Notes: a model not told the origin generated them from the sequence alone. Counted from the first letter of the stretch, positions 1 to 9,414 are shown. The stretch: DNA of 64,000 nt from Endozoicomonas sp965232255 (GCA_965232255.1 OZ246962.1:310001-374000), one strand, 5' to 3'. Program-made: numbers and translations.

Positions 1-1125
1 CTAAGACCCTGCCACCCCCGTTCCGGTCGCTCCACAGGCTAACACCGCTAGCCCAGCGGCTTTGATATTAATGGCTGCATTGATGTCCCTGTCGTGTAGA
101 ACATTGCACTCGGGGCAACGCCAATGACGGATAGACAACGGCAGACGTTCATGAACAAATCCACAGTTGGAGCACCGTTTAGAACTGGGAAAGAACCGGT
201 CTATTTTAACCGGGGTACGACCAGACCAATCGGACTTGTACTCAAGTTGTCTGACAAATTCTCCCCAGTTGGCATCGGCAATGTGCTTGGCCAGCTTTGG
301 ATTTCTGATCATTCCTTTCACGGTCAACGACTCGACACACACAACTTGGTTCTCGTTAATCAGTGTGCGGGATGCCTTGTGAGTGGCATCCATTCGGCAA
401 TCGGCTATCTTGGCATGGATACGAGCCACCTTCAGTCTGGCTTTGGCTCGGTTCTTGCTTCCTTTCTTCTTTTTGGCCAACTGTTTTTGGTAGTAAGCCA
501 GTTTGGATTGATAGCGCAGGGTATGACGGGGATTGCCTGATTTCTTGCCGTCGGACGTGATGAATAGATCGGTTAAACCTAAATCAATGCCAACCGTTTT
601 GTTACTGATCGGCATTGGTTTAGCTTCAAACTCGCAGAGCATTGAGACAAAGTATCTGCCAGCACAGTCCTTGCTGATAGTGATACTGGATGGTTCAGAG
701 GATAGTGGCTGACTCCACCGGATGTTCAGAGGCTCTTTGCTTTTGGCAATGAACAGTTGGCCCGTCTTGAATTTGAAAGCGGCTTTGGTTAGACGAATGC
801 TCTGTCTGGCATTGCGCTTTTTGAATGTCGGATACTTTGCCCTACCAGCCCAAAAGTTTTTGAAGGCTTCTTGTTGGTGACGCAGAGTTTGCTGAAGAAT
901 GACACTGGAAACCTCAGCCAAAAATGGAAATTCTGTTTTGAGAGAGACAAGGCGCTTCTCGGCGTCAGAGTGAGAGATTGAAGCGCCATCCTTGTAGTAT
1001 GTGTCGGTGCGAAAGCGCAGAGTATCGTTATACACAAAACGAGCACACCCGAATGACTGGGCAAGAAGTTTCTCCTGCTCAGTCGTTGGGTAGAATCTGT
1101 ATTTGTAGGCACGTTTTGCATTCAT
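1..1125 (-). CDS. tnpB: TnpB, IS200/IS605-family RNA-guided nuclease (solo)
   Basis: Complete 374-residue TnpB; its stop codon is the first three bases of the window. RuvC-like nuclease residues are visible: D181 in VGIDLGLTDLF, E265 in VCVESLTVKGM and the final Asp in the DRDINAA motif (D347). A zinc ribbon lies between the last two (C318, C321, C337, C340). In this family TnpB is a DNA nuclease guided by an omega RNA made from the transposon right end, and it promotes retention of the element. No tnpA lies beside it, so it is either a solo IS1341-type element or a partial copy. The omega RNA and right end would lie left of the window and cannot be seen. It differs clearly in sequence from the second TnpB at 52840-54063, so the two are not recent copies of one element. 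ATG start at 1125. Confidence 0.93.
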   Translation of the reverse strand: MNAKRAYKYRFYPTTEQEKLLAQSFGCARFVYNDTLRFRTDTYYKDGASISHSDAEKRLVSLKTEFPFLAEVSSVILQQTLRHQQEAFKNFWAGRAKYPTFKKRNARQSIRLTKAAFKFKTGQLFIAKSKEPLNIRWSQPLSSEPSSITISKDCAGRYFVSMLCEFEAKPMPISNKTVGIDLGLTDLFITSDGKKSGNPRHTLRYQSKLAYYQKQLAKKKKGSKNRAKARLKVARIHAKIADCRMDATHKASRTLINENQVVCVESLTVKGMIRNPKLAKHIADANWGEFVRQLEYKSDWSGRTPVKIDRFFPSSKRCSNCGFVHERLPLSIRHWRCPECNVLHDRDINAAINIKAAGLAVLACGATGTGVAGS

Positions 1126-1203
1126 TTTTACAAAGTATCACATTGTCTATAAAAATCCTGTTAGGAGTTGCAGAATGTACGGATGGCAAAAGAAGTTAGT
1201 TTG

Positions 1204-1248
1204 CCAGCCTTATCAGGCTGGGCGCTTGTATCGCCGCCCGAGTGGGCG
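1204..1248. repeat. Two hairpins upstream of tnpB, candidate transposon left end
   Basis: Two perfect stem-loops lie in the 205-base gap between the tnpB start and astA. The first is CCAGCCT/AGGCTGG with a 4-base loop (1204-1221). The second is CGCCC/GGGCG with a 4-base loop (1235-1248). IS200/IS605 elements carry subterminal hairpins at each end, and this is where the left end of the solo tnpB element should be. Assignment as the transposon end is inference; one hairpin could equally belong to the astA leader. Confidence 0.4.
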
Positions 1249-1330
1249 AGGCTTTACGCGCTGTAGGGTAAGTCAGCCCTTGCAAATTACATGATCGTTC
1301 AACCAATAATAACAGAGGCAGCGCCTGATC

Positions 1331-2374
1331 ATGATTATCGTCCGCCCTATCCGTGAGCAGGATCGCGAGGCGCTGTGGCGTATCGCTACCCAAACCGGTG
1401 TCGGCTTTACCTCCTTACCGCCTGAGCGTGCCATCATTGATGACAAACTGGATTGGGCGCTCACCTCCTTTAACCTGGCTGCAACAAAAAACGACAGTAG
1501 TCATTACGTACAAAAAAATGCCCTGTATCTGCTGGTAATGGAAGATAGCGTGACGGGTCAGGTAGTCGGTACGGCCGGTATTGAATCAGCAGTCGGACTT
1601 GATGTTCCATGGTACAACTACAAAGTCAACAAACAGGTCCATGCCTCACAGCAGCTGCAAGTCTACAACATGGTCGATACCCTGATGCTGTGCAACGATC
1701 ATACTGGTTGTTCAGAGTTGTGTACGCTCTTTTTGCTGCCAGCTTACCGCCATTCGAAAAACGGTGCGCTGCTCTCCAAAAGTCGTATGTTATTTCTGGC
1801 AGCATTTCCGTGGCTGTTTGCCGACGATATCTTTGCCGAGATGCGTGGTTACTCAGATCGGGACGAAATCTCACCGTTCTGGGAGGCGCTTGGGCGACAC
1901 TTTTTTGCCGTCGATTTTGCTGAAGCTGACCGACAATCATCAGTGGATAAAGCATTTATCGCTGAGCTAATGCCGCGTCACCCTATCTACACCAACCTAT
2001 TACCCGATGAAGCTCGGGAAGCCATCGCCACAACCCACGAAAGTACGACGCCAGCCAGATGTCTGTTGGAGTCCGAAGGTTTTCACTACACCGGTTACGT
2101 GGATATCTTTGATGCTGGCCCACTGCTGGAAAGCAGAGTCAAAGACATACACACTGTACGTGACTCCCGGCAGTATAAAACCATTGTCGTTGACCATAAT
2201 ACCAGCGACCAGCGCCGGTGGTTAATGGCCAACGACGAGTTGAGTAACTTTCGCTGTATTATGGGTAATCTCTCATTTGAGGGACTAGAGTTTGTCCGAA
2301 TATCTCAAGAGCAGGCCGATGCGCTACGTATTAATGAGGGAGAGTTATTGCGAGTGGTTCCTTTAAACCGCTGA
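1331..2374 (+). CDS. astA: Arginine N-succinyltransferase AstA
   Basis: 347 residues, the usual length for AstA. It begins MIIVRPIREQDREALWRIA, the typical N-terminus of the family. AstA transfers succinate from succinyl-CoA to arginine, the first step of the cytoplasmic arginine succinyltransferase (AST) catabolic pathway. A Shine-Dalgarno-like AGAGG lies about 14 bases before the ATG. It is followed by astD after 43 bases and then astB, all on the same strand, so this is one operon. There is only one succinyltransferase gene here, unlike the paired aruF-aruG of Pseudomonas. Genes for astC (transaminase) and astE (desuccinylase) are not in the window. Confidence 0.93.
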   Translation: MIIVRPIREQDREALWRIATQTGVGFTSLPPERAIIDDKLDWALTSFNLAATKNDSSHYVQKNALYLLVMEDSVTGQVVGTAGIESAVGLDVPWYNYKVNKQVHASQQLQVYNMVDTLMLCNDHTGCSELCTLFLLPAYRHSKNGALLSKSRMLFLAAFPWLFADDIFAEMRGYSDRDEISPFWEALGRHFFAVDFAEADRQSSVDKAFIAELMPRHPIYTNLLPDEAREAIATTHESTTPARCLLESEGFHYTGYVDIFDAGPLLESRVKDIHTVRDSRQYKTIVVDHNTSDQRRWLMANDELSNFRCIMGNLSFEGLEFVRISQEQADALRINEGELLRVVPLNR

Positions 2375-2417
2375 GACTCGGGTATAAAGCAGTAGCACAC
2401 AATAAGAGGAGCATCCC

Positions 2418-3899
2418 ATGACCAGGACAAAAGCAGTCAAATGTCTGTTGATTAATGGCAAATGGCAAAAAGCTCATGGCAAACCGTTTACCTCCAGCAA
2501 TCCGGGCACCGGCGAGATGATCTGGCACGGTGCCAGCGCCGCCGCAGAGCAGATTGACCAGGCCGTCAGTGCCGCGCGGATCGCCAGCCAAAGCTGGGCG
2601 ATTCGTCCCTCCCCAGAGCGCGAGGCGATTATTCAGGCCTTTGCCGATGCACTTGAACAAGATAAAGAGAGACTGGCTGAGTTGATTGCCAAAGAGACTG
2701 GCAAACCTCGCTGGGAAGCAAAAACCGAAGTAGCGGCCATGATTGGGAAAATTGCCATTTCCATCAAGGCGTATCATGAGCGCACTGGCACAGTAGAAAA
2801 CGCCATGCCGATTGGCAAAGCGGTAATCCGCCATAAACCCCACGGCGTGGTGGCGGTATTTGGCCCTTACAATTTTCCTGGCCATTTGCCCAATGGGCAT
2901 ATCGTTCCAGCCCTGCTGGCAGGAAATACAGTGGTATTCAAACCCAGTGAGCTAACACCGGCCGTGGCTGAACACACAGTCAGACTGTGGCAACAGGCTG
3001 GGCTGCCCGATGGTGTGCTTAATCTGATACAAGGGGAGCAGAATACCGGCATTGCCCTGGCCGGTCATCCCGACCTTGACGGTCTGTTCTTCACCGGTAG
3101 CTCCAACACTGGCAAGCGCATCCACCAGCAATATGCTGGCCAGCCGGGGAAAATTCTGGCACTGGAGATGGGTGGCAATAACCCGCTGATCATCACTGAG
3201 ATGACCGATATACGCGCCTTAGTGCACGACACTATCCATTCAGCATTTATCACTGCCGGCCAACGGTGCACGTGCGCCCGTCGTATTTTTGTACCAACTA
3301 ACGACTGGGGTGAGCAATTTATTCAAGCTCTGTTAGCCGCCACCGCCAAGATCAAAGTAGGCCAATGGGACGATGACAATGCGCCATTTATGGGCGCGAT
3401 GATCAGTGAAGAAGCCGCCAACCGCTTGCTGGCAGCCCAGCACAAACTGCAAAGTCTCGGCGGCACTGTGCTGCTGGCGGCAGCGCACTTACAAAGCGGC
3501 ACTGGTCTGGTATCTCCGGGCATCATTGATGTCACCGCCATCAAGGATTGCCCTGATGAAGAGTATTTCGGACCGCTGTTGCAAGTGATCCGCTACCATG
3601 GCTTTGCCGACGCAGTGGCCGAAGCCAATAATACCCGCTTTGGCCTCGCGGCTGGTCTATTCAGCGAATCGCCCGAACAGTACCAGTATTTTCTACAAAC
3701 CATCCGTGCCGGCATCGTCAACTGGAACCGCCCCACCACCGGTGCCAGCAGCAACGCACCTTTTGGTGGACCGGGCGACAGTGGTAACCATCGCCCCAGC
3801 GCCTATTTTGCCGCAGACTACTGTGCCTACCCGGTAGCCAGTGTGGAATCACCAACGCTGTGCATGCCTGATTCACTTGCGCCCGGACTGGACTTGTGA
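2418..3899 (+). CDS. astD: N-succinylglutamate 5-semialdehyde dehydrogenase AstD
   Basis: 493-residue aldehyde dehydrogenase of the AST pathway, which oxidises N-succinylglutamate semialdehyde to N-succinylglutamate with NAD. The ALDH catalytic residues are present: N152 in the PYNFPGHL segment, E250 in LEMGGNNP and the nucleophile C284 in GQRCTCARR. The ribosome-binding site AAGAGGAG lies just before the ATG at 2418. It sits between astA and astB, and its TGA stop lies 2 bases before the astB ATG, which implies translational coupling. Length and motifs match the family; I see nothing abnormal. Confidence 0.94.
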   Translation: MTRTKAVKCLLINGKWQKAHGKPFTSSNPGTGEMIWHGASAAAEQIDQAVSAARIASQSWAIRPSPEREAIIQAFADALEQDKERLAELIAKETGKPRWEAKTEVAAMIGKIAISIKAYHERTGTVENAMPIGKAVIRHKPHGVVAVFGPYNFPGHLPNGHIVPALLAGNTVVFKPSELTPAVAEHTVRLWQQAGLPDGVLNLIQGEQNTGIALAGHPDLDGLFFTGSSNTGKRIHQQYAGQPGKILALEMGGNNPLIITEMTDIRALVHDTIHSAFITAGQRCTCARRIFVPTNDWGEQFIQALLAATAKIKVGQWDDDNAPFMGAMISEEAANRLLAAQHKLQSLGGTVLLAAAHLQSGTGLVSPGIIDVTAIKDCPDEEYFGPLLQVIRYHGFADAVAEANNTRFGLAAGLFSESPEQYQYFLQTIRAGIVNWNRPTTGASSNAPFGGPGDSGNHRPSAYFAADYCAYPVASVESPTLCMPDSLAPGLDL

Positions 3900-3901
3900 C
3901 C

Positions 3902-5239
3902 ATGGCAACAGTAGAAGCTAACTTTGATGGCCTTGTCGGCCCAACCCACAACTACGCCGGACTATCCATAGGCAATGAAGCCTCAATGCGTCACGGTGGC
4001 AAAATGGCCAACCCCAGGGAAGCGGCACTGCAAGGCCTTGAGAAGATGAAAGCGCTGTGGGAGTTGGGCTTTGTTCAGGGCGTGTTACCTCCCCAGGAGC
4101 GACCGGATATCGGCACCCTCAGGCACCTGGGCTTTCACGGCAGCGATACCAAAGTGCTGTCTGATGCAGCCCGATACGCACCAGCGGTGCTAGCGGCCTG
4201 TTGCTCCGCTTCAAGTATGTGGACGGCCAATGCCGCAACGGTCTCGCCCAGCGCCGACTGCGCCGATAGTAAAGTGCACTTTACGCCGGCCAACCTGATC
4301 AGCAAGTTTCATCGTTCGCTGGAACATGAGCTGACCGGGAAAATACTAAAAGCGACGTTTAATAACCCGGCACACTTTGTTCACCACCCGGCTCTACCTG
4401 CCAGTGAGTTCTTTGGTGATGAGGGCGCTGCTAATCACAGCCGTTTCTGTGGTGATTATGGTGAACCGGGTGTGGAGCTGTTTGTCTACGGTAAGGAATC
4501 CTTTAATCCCCAGCCAAGGTCGACAAAATATCCTGCTCGTCAGAGCCTGGAAGCAAGTCAGGCGATTGTCCGCAGGCATCGGTTGAATGCAAACAACGTC
4601 GTCTATGCCCGACAGAACCCTGAAGTGATTGATCAGGGCGTGTTTCATAACGATGTTATTGCGGTGGGTAATCGTAACTTGCTGTTCTGCCATGCTGAGG
4701 CATTTGAACATCAGGCAGCGGTTTATCAGGCCTTGGAAAAGGCGTGCAAAGCCAAGTATCTGCACATTGTTGAGGTGACAGAACGACAGGTTTCGGTGGC
4801 ACAGGCAGTCAAAAGCTACTTGTTCAATAGTCAGCTTTTGTCGCTTACAGACGATAGCACCTTGCTTGTCGTCCCAGCCGAGTGTCAGAATGAACCAGCG
4901 GTCTGGAACTGTCTGCAAAATCTGCTCGCTGACAGAAATTGCCCAATCACCGACCTGAAAGTGCTTGATCTGCGCCAGAGCATGCACAACGGTGGTGGAC
5001 CGGCCTGTCTGAGATTAAGAGTGGTATTGAATGACCAGGAGCTGGCTGCCACCAATCCGCACAGTCTGATCAACGGGGACCGCCTGACAATACTCAGGCA
5101 ATGGGTAAACAAACACTATCGTGACCAACTATTGCCGCAGGACCTGGCAGATCCAATGCTGCTCGACGAATCCCGTACAGCCCTTGATGAACTGACCGGT
5201 ATTCTGCAGTTGGGTTCGGTGTATCCGTTCCAGATGTGA
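3902..5239 (+). CDS. astB: N-succinylarginine dihydrolase AstB
   Basis: 445 residues from the ATG at 3902. AstB hydrolyses N-succinylarginine to N-succinylornithine, CO2 and ammonia. The Cys-His-Glu catalytic set of this amidinotransferase-fold enzyme is visible as E174 (GDEGAANH), H249 (VFHNDVIAVGN) and C369 (NGGGPACLRLR), close to the E. coli numbering. A GTG six bases upstream (3896) overlaps the astD stop and could also start translation. The ATG is preferred because it gives the expected N-terminus (MATVEANFDGLVGPTHNYAG) and aligns the catalytic Glu. It is the last gene of the operon and converges on dnaJ. A GGGGCA/TGCCCC hairpin at 5276-5290, without a T-tract, lies between them. Confidence 0.93.
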   Translation: MATVEANFDGLVGPTHNYAGLSIGNEASMRHGGKMANPREAALQGLEKMKALWELGFVQGVLPPQERPDIGTLRHLGFHGSDTKVLSDAARYAPAVLAACCSASSMWTANAATVSPSADCADSKVHFTPANLISKFHRSLEHELTGKILKATFNNPAHFVHHPALPASEFFGDEGAANHSRFCGDYGEPGVELFVYGKESFNPQPRSTKYPARQSLEASQAIVRRHRLNANNVVYARQNPEVIDQGVFHNDVIAVGNRNLLFCHAEAFEHQAAVYQALEKACKAKYLHIVEVTERQVSVAQAVKSYLFNSQLLSLTDDSTLLVVPAECQNEPAVWNCLQNLLADRNCPITDLKVLDLRQSMHNGGGPACLRLRVVLNDQELAATNPHSLINGDRLTILRQWVNKHYRDQLLPQDLADPMLLDESRTALDELTGILQLGSVYPFQM

Positions 5240-5336
5240 AAGGAGTTTTACAGTCTTGTGTCGTTCAATCTGCATGGGGCAAACTGCCCCAGAGAAAAGA
5301 CGGGTATGAATCCCACTAATTTCACCAGGGTCTTGA

Positions 5337-6482
5337 CTACGAGGTCATGTCATCGAAAAACTTTTTCACGCCATCGAAGAATGACTGCTTTTTCGGGGAC
5401 TGGTGGTTAACACCTTCTTTTTTGAAAGTTTCGTCCAGCTCTTGCAGCAATTCTTTTTGACGTTCAGTCAACTTGACCGGGGTTTCCACCACAACGCGAC
5501 ACATCAGGTCACCAGCACTACCGCCACGGATGGGCACAACACCTTTGCCGCGCAGGCGGAATAATTTGCCGGTCTGGGTTTCTGCGGGAATCTTCAGTTT
5601 GACGCGGCCTTCAAGTGTTGGCACTTCCAGTTCACCGCCGAGTGCAGCATCCACAAAGGTAATCGGCACTTCGCAATACAGGTGTTTGCCATCGCGCTGG
5701 AAGATCGGATGGTCAGCCACGCTAACCTGTACATAAAGGTCGCCGGATGGGCCACCATTAATACCGGCCTCACCTTCGCCCGCCAGACGGATGCGATCAC
5801 CGGTATCAACACCGGGCGGAATTTTAACGGACAGTGTCTTGTATTCCTGCACGCGCCCGTCACCGTGGCAAACGCTGCAGGGCTCCTTGATCATCTTGCC
5901 GGTACCGCGACAATCCGGGCAGGTCTGCTGTACGGAAAAAAAGCCCTGCTGCATACGCACCTGACCGATACCACCACAGGTGGTACAACTGATTGGCTGC
6001 GTGCCTTTTTTTGCCCCGCTACCATCACAGTTGGTGCAAGTCACCAGAGTCGGAATACGAATCTTCTTGCTAACGCCGCGCACCGCCTCTTCCAGACTCA
6101 GCTCCATCTGGTAGCGCAGATCAGCACCACGTTGCACGGAGCTGCGGCTGCGGCCGCCCGCGCCAGCACCGAAAATATCGCCAAAAACATCCCCAAAAAT
6201 ATCGCCAAAGTTGCCGCCGGCAAAACCGCCAGCGCCGCCCATGCCCCCCATATTGGGGTCAACACCAGCGTGGCCATATTGGTTATAGGCTGCCTTTTTC
6301 TGGCTGTCGGACAACACTTCAAATGCTTCATTCACTTCTTTGAAGTTTTCTTCGGCAGCCTTATCACCCGGATTGCGATCCGGATGGTACTTCATGGCCA
6401 TACGACGATAGGCCTTTTTAATGTCCTTGTCCGAAGCGCTCCTGTCTACACCCAGCACTTCGTAGTAGTCGCGTTTTGACAT
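5337..6482 (-). CDS. dnaJ: Chaperone DnaJ (Hsp40)
   Basis: 381-residue class A J-protein, co-chaperone that delivers substrates to DnaK and stimulates its ATPase. The N-terminal J domain carries the HPD motif (YHPDRNPGD, about residues 32-40). A Gly/Phe-rich linker follows (about 75-115), then four CxxCxGxG-type zinc-finger repeats in the central region, then the C-terminal substrate-binding domain. ATG start at 6482. It lies 165 bases downstream of dnaK on the same strand, separated by a strong intercistronic hairpin. Confidence 0.97.
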   Translation of the reverse strand: MSKRDYYEVLGVDRSASDKDIKKAYRRMAMKYHPDRNPGDKAAEENFKEVNEAFEVLSDSQKKAAYNQYGHAGVDPNMGGMGGAGGFAGGNFGDIFGDVFGDIFGAGAGGRSRSSVQRGADLRYQMELSLEEAVRGVSKKIRIPTLVTCTNCDGSGAKKGTQPISCTTCGGIGQVRMQQGFFSVQQTCPDCRGTGKMIKEPCSVCHGDGRVQEYKTLSVKIPPGVDTGDRIRLAGEGEAGINGGPSGDLYVQVSVADHPIFQRDGKHLYCEVPITFVDAALGGELEVPTLEGRVKLKIPAETQTGKLFRLRGKGVVPIRGGSAGDLMCRVVVETPVKLTERQKELLQELDETFKKEGVNHQSPKKQSFFDGVKKFFDDMTS

Positions 6483-6584
6483 CAGTAAAACCCTGAGCTA
6501 ACTGAATTCACCAGCCGAGCATGAAAACACAGAGCAAACTGGATTCATGGTCAAATCTGACAAAACCATCATTTGATATATACG

Positions 6585-6612
6585 ACAACGCGGGAACGAA
6601 TTCCCGCGTTGT
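6585..6612 (-). terminator. Intercistronic hairpin between dnaK and dnaJ
   Basis: A perfect 12-bp stem (ACAACGCGGGAA paired with TTCCCGCGTTGT) with a 4-base loop lies in the 165-bp gap between dnaK and dnaJ. There is no T-tract on the minus-strand 3' side, so it is probably a partial attenuator or an mRNA-stabilising stem giving less DnaJ than DnaK. The stem is seen directly; its role is inference. Confidence 0.6.
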
Positions 6613-6647
6613 GACTCAATCATCAGTCATTGATGATCGATGTGTCC

Positions 6648-8579
6648 TTACTTCTTGTCGTCCTTCACTTCTTCAAACTCCGCATCCACCGCATCTTCTG
6701 CTGCTGGGGAGTCTGTTTTGGCTTCTGCCTTGGCATCAGTATCGTCCTGTTGCTGAGCTTCAGCGTACATTTTTTGAGCCAGATTTGCTGCCGCCTCGGA
6801 AAGTACCTTGCACTTGGCTTCGATCTCGCTCTTGTCGTCGCCTTTAACGGCAGTTTCTACCTCTTCAATCGCCTTGTTGATAGCCGCCTTTTCTTCCTCA
6901 GTGGCTTTGTCACCGGCTTCTTCCAGTGTCTTGCGGGTAGAGTGCACCAAACCATCGGCCTGGTTACGGGCGGTTGCCAGCTCCTCGAACTTCTTGTCGT
7001 CAGCGGCGTTGGCTTCGGCATCCTTAATCATTTGATCAATCTCTTCATCGGACAGACCGGAGGAGGCCTTGATGATGATGGATTGCTCTTTGCCGGTGGC
7101 CTTATCTTTGGCAGACACGTTCAGGATACCGTTGGCGTCCAGGTCGAAGCTGACTTCGATCTGTGGCATACCACGCGGTGCTGGCGGAATGTCAGCCAGG
7201 TCAAAGCGACCAAGGGACTTATCCAGGGACGCTTGCTTGCGCTCGCCTTGCAGGACGTGAATGGTTACTGCGCCTTGGTTGTCCTCGGCGGTAGAGAATA
7301 CCTGAGACTTTTTGGTCGGGATAGTGGTGTTCTTGTCGATCAGCGGCGTCATTACGCCACCCATGGTCTCAATACCCAGAGTGAGCGGAGTAACGTCCAG
7401 CAGCAGTACGTCTTTAACATCACCAGCCAACACCGCTGCCTGGATGGAGGCACCCATGGCAACTGCTTCGTCCGGGTTGACGTCTTTGCGTGGCTCTTTG
7501 CCGAAGAACTTGGCCACTTGCTGTTGCACCAGTGGCATACGAGTCTGACCACCGACCAGGATAACTTCGTCGATGTCCGCCAGATCTATATCAGCATCCT
7601 TGACTGCGATGCGGCAAGGCTCCAGGGAACGGGCCACCAAGTCTTCAACCAGGGATTCCAGCTTGGCACGGGTCACCTTGATGGTGAGGTGTTTAGGGCC
7701 AGTGTTGTCAGCAGTGATGTACGGCAAGTTAACGTCAGTCTGCTGGACAGAAGACAGTTCAATCTTGGCTTTTTCTGCCGCTTCTTTCAGACGCTGCATG
7801 GCCAGAGGATCGCCTCTGAGGTCGATGCCCTGCTCTTTTTTGAACTCATCAGCAAGGTATTCAATCAGGCGCAGGTCGAAGTCTTCACCGCCGAGGAAGG
7901 TGTCACCGTTGGTGGCCAGTACTTCAAACTGGTGTTCACCATCAACGTCAGCGATTTCAATGATGGAGACGTCAAAGGTACCACCGCCGAGGTCGTATAC
8001 TGCGATGGTCTGGTCGCCTTTTTTCTTATCCATACCGTATGCCAGGGCGGCAGCGGTTGGCTCGTTGATGATACGTTTAACATCCAGGCCAGCAATACGA
8101 CCAGCGTCTTTAGTCGCCTGACGCTGGGAGTCATTGAAGTAAGCCGGTACGGTGATAACAGCCTCGGTGACAGGTACACCCAGGTAGTCTTCCGCTGTCT
8201 TCTTCATTTTTTTGAGGATTTCAGCAGACACCTGCGGTGGTGCTTTCTTCTCGTCTCTGGCTTCAACCCAGGCGTCGCCATTATCGGCTTCAATGATTGT
8301 GTACGGCACCATCGTGATGTCTTTTTGTACGACATCGTCATCAAAGCGACGGCCGATCAGACGTTTGATAGCAAACAGAGTGTTGTTCGGGTTGGTAACC
8401 GCCTGACGCTTGGCAGGCTGACCTACCAGAATTTCACTGTCGTCAGTGTAAGCAACGATGGAAGGAGTAGTGCGTGCACCTTCAGCGTTTTCAATGACCT
8501 TGGGCTTGCCGCCATCCAGAACAGCCACACAGGAGTTGGTGGTACCAAGGTCAATACCAATGATTCTGCTGTTACTCAT
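6648..8579 (-). CDS. dnaK: Molecular chaperone DnaK (Hsp70)
   Basis: 643-residue Hsp70. The ATPase domain begins MSNSRIIGIDLGTTNSCVAV and carries the phosphate-binding loops, for example IAVYDLGGGTFDVSI. The substrate-binding domain starts after the VLLLDVTPLTLGIET linker region, and the protein ends in the acidic tail EEVKDDKK. Reading the frame upstream would add 25 residues. The internal ATG at 8579 is chosen because it matches the family N-terminus and has GGAGAG before it. It is transcribed from a sigma-32-like promoter at 8722-8749, and dnaJ follows. Confidence 0.97.
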   Translation of the reverse strand: MSNSRIIGIDLGTTNSCVAVLDGGKPKVIENAEGARTTPSIVAYTDDSEILVGQPAKRQAVTNPNNTLFAIKRLIGRRFDDDVVQKDITMVPYTIIEADNGDAWVEARDEKKAPPQVSAEILKKMKKTAEDYLGVPVTEAVITVPAYFNDSQRQATKDAGRIAGLDVKRIINEPTAAALAYGMDKKKGDQTIAVYDLGGGTFDVSIIEIADVDGEHQFEVLATNGDTFLGGEDFDLRLIEYLADEFKKEQGIDLRGDPLAMQRLKEAAEKAKIELSSVQQTDVNLPYITADNTGPKHLTIKVTRAKLESLVEDLVARSLEPCRIAVKDADIDLADIDEVILVGGQTRMPLVQQQVAKFFGKEPRKDVNPDEAVAMGASIQAAVLAGDVKDVLLLDVTPLTLGIETMGGVMTPLIDKNTTIPTKKSQVFSTAEDNQGAVTIHVLQGERKQASLDKSLGRFDLADIPPAPRGMPQIEVSFDLDANGILNVSAKDKATGKEQSIIIKASSGLSDEEIDQMIKDAEANAADDKKFEELATARNQADGLVHSTRKTLEEAGDKATEEEKAAINKAIEEVETAVKGDDKSEIEAKCKVLSEAAANLAQKMYAEAQQQDDTDAKAEAKTDSPAAEDAVDAEFEEVKDDKK

Positions 8580-8721
8580 TTTGAGTCTCTCCACTGCCCT
8601 CAACCAGAGCAGAAAACTTGTAAATCTCTCTGCACTTCCCAGGGTTCCAGTCAACCGGGTTCAGTAAACCCAGTCGAGTGAAACTACGGTTATGCGACGA
8701 TTAACACGATCTTGTACTGCT

Positions 8722-8749
8722 ATATGGGAACATCATTTGCTTTTTCAAG
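8722..8749 (-). promoter_or_regulatory. Sigma-32 (heat-shock) promoter for dnaK
   Basis: Read on the minus strand: CTTGAAA (-35, 8743-8749), a 13-base spacer, then TCCCATAT (-10, 8722-8729). The consensus for RpoH promoters is CTTGAAA with a 13-15 base spacer and CCCCATNT. One mismatch in the -10. It lies about 145 bases upstream of the dnaK ATG. Confidence 0.75.
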
Positions 8750-8799
8750 GGGCTTTTTCACGATTATTGTGCTGAAAACAGCCCGCAACACCGTCGGCC

Positions 8800-9414
8800 T
8801 CAAACAGCCTTGGAAACCACCACCATAGCCGGTCGAATAACACGCCCGTTCAGGGTATAGCCTTTTTGGAAAACCTCCATGACCGTATTAGGTTCCATGT
8901 TCGGGTTCGGCACCATGGAAATGGCCTGATGGAAGTTCGGGTCAAACGGCTGTCCTACCGGATCCACTTGCTCTACTTTGAATTTCGCCAGCGCACCCAG
9001 CAGTTGTTTGAGGGTCAGGCGCATGCCTTCCAGCATGGTTTCGTGCTGACCGCCGGACTGCTCGGCGTTTTCAATGCCTTTTTCCAGGCTTTCCACCACT
9101 GGGATCAGTTCACTGACAAATTTTTCCAGGGCGAATTTATGGGCTTTTTCTACGTCCAGCTCGGCGCGACGCTTGATGTTCATTACTTCAGCGTGGGCGC
9201 GCAGAGTTTGATCTCTGATCTGGGCCAGCTCTTCTTCGAGCACCGCAATACGCACAGCGCTGTCGTCAAGCTCTTCGGTCTCATCAAGAATGTAATCGCC
9301 CTCTGCAAATTGTTCCGGGGCCGGTGCAACACCATCAAAATCAGTTTCAGCTCCGGTCGCTTCAGCGGTCACAGTCTCGTTCGGATCCCCTGCCTTCGTC
9401 TTTTCTTCAGTCAT
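8800..9414 (-). CDS. grpE: Nucleotide exchange factor GrpE
   Basis: 204 residues from the ATG at 9414. GrpE releases ADP from DnaK and so sets the chaperone cycle rate. An acidic disordered N-terminus is followed by a long coiled-coil helix (about residues 50-110), then the beta-domain with the family motif HQAISMVPNPNMEPNTVMEV and the C-terminal GYTLNGRVIRPAMVVVSK. The frame is open a further 22 codons upstream, but the internal ATG has GGGAGA upstream and gives the usual MTEEK-type start. It precedes dnaK by 220 bases and has its own sigma-32-like promoter. Confidence 0.95.
   Translation of the reverse strand: MTEEKTKAGDPNETVTAEATGAETDFDGVAPAPEQFAEGDYILDETEELDDSAVRIAVLEEELAQIRDQTLRAHAEVMNIKRRAELDVEKAHKFALEKFVSELIPVVESLEKGIENAEQSGGQHETMLEGMRLTLKQLLGALAKFKVEQVDPVGQPFDPNFHQAISMVPNPNMEPNTVMEVFQKGYTLNGRVIRPAMVVVSKAV

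Noticed and set aside
1..1125. A possible Cas12-type effector
   Set aside because: Length of 374 residues, DRDINAA motif and the lack of a CRISPR array fit TnpB instead.
5682..6479. A 265-codon open frame opposite dnaJ
   Set aside because: Antisense shadow of dnaJ with no recognisable domain.
6630..8681. A 683-codon open frame on the plus strand opposite dnaK
   Set aside because: It is the antisense shadow of dnaK, a highly expressed gene with biased codons; no family resemblance and no ribosome-binding site.
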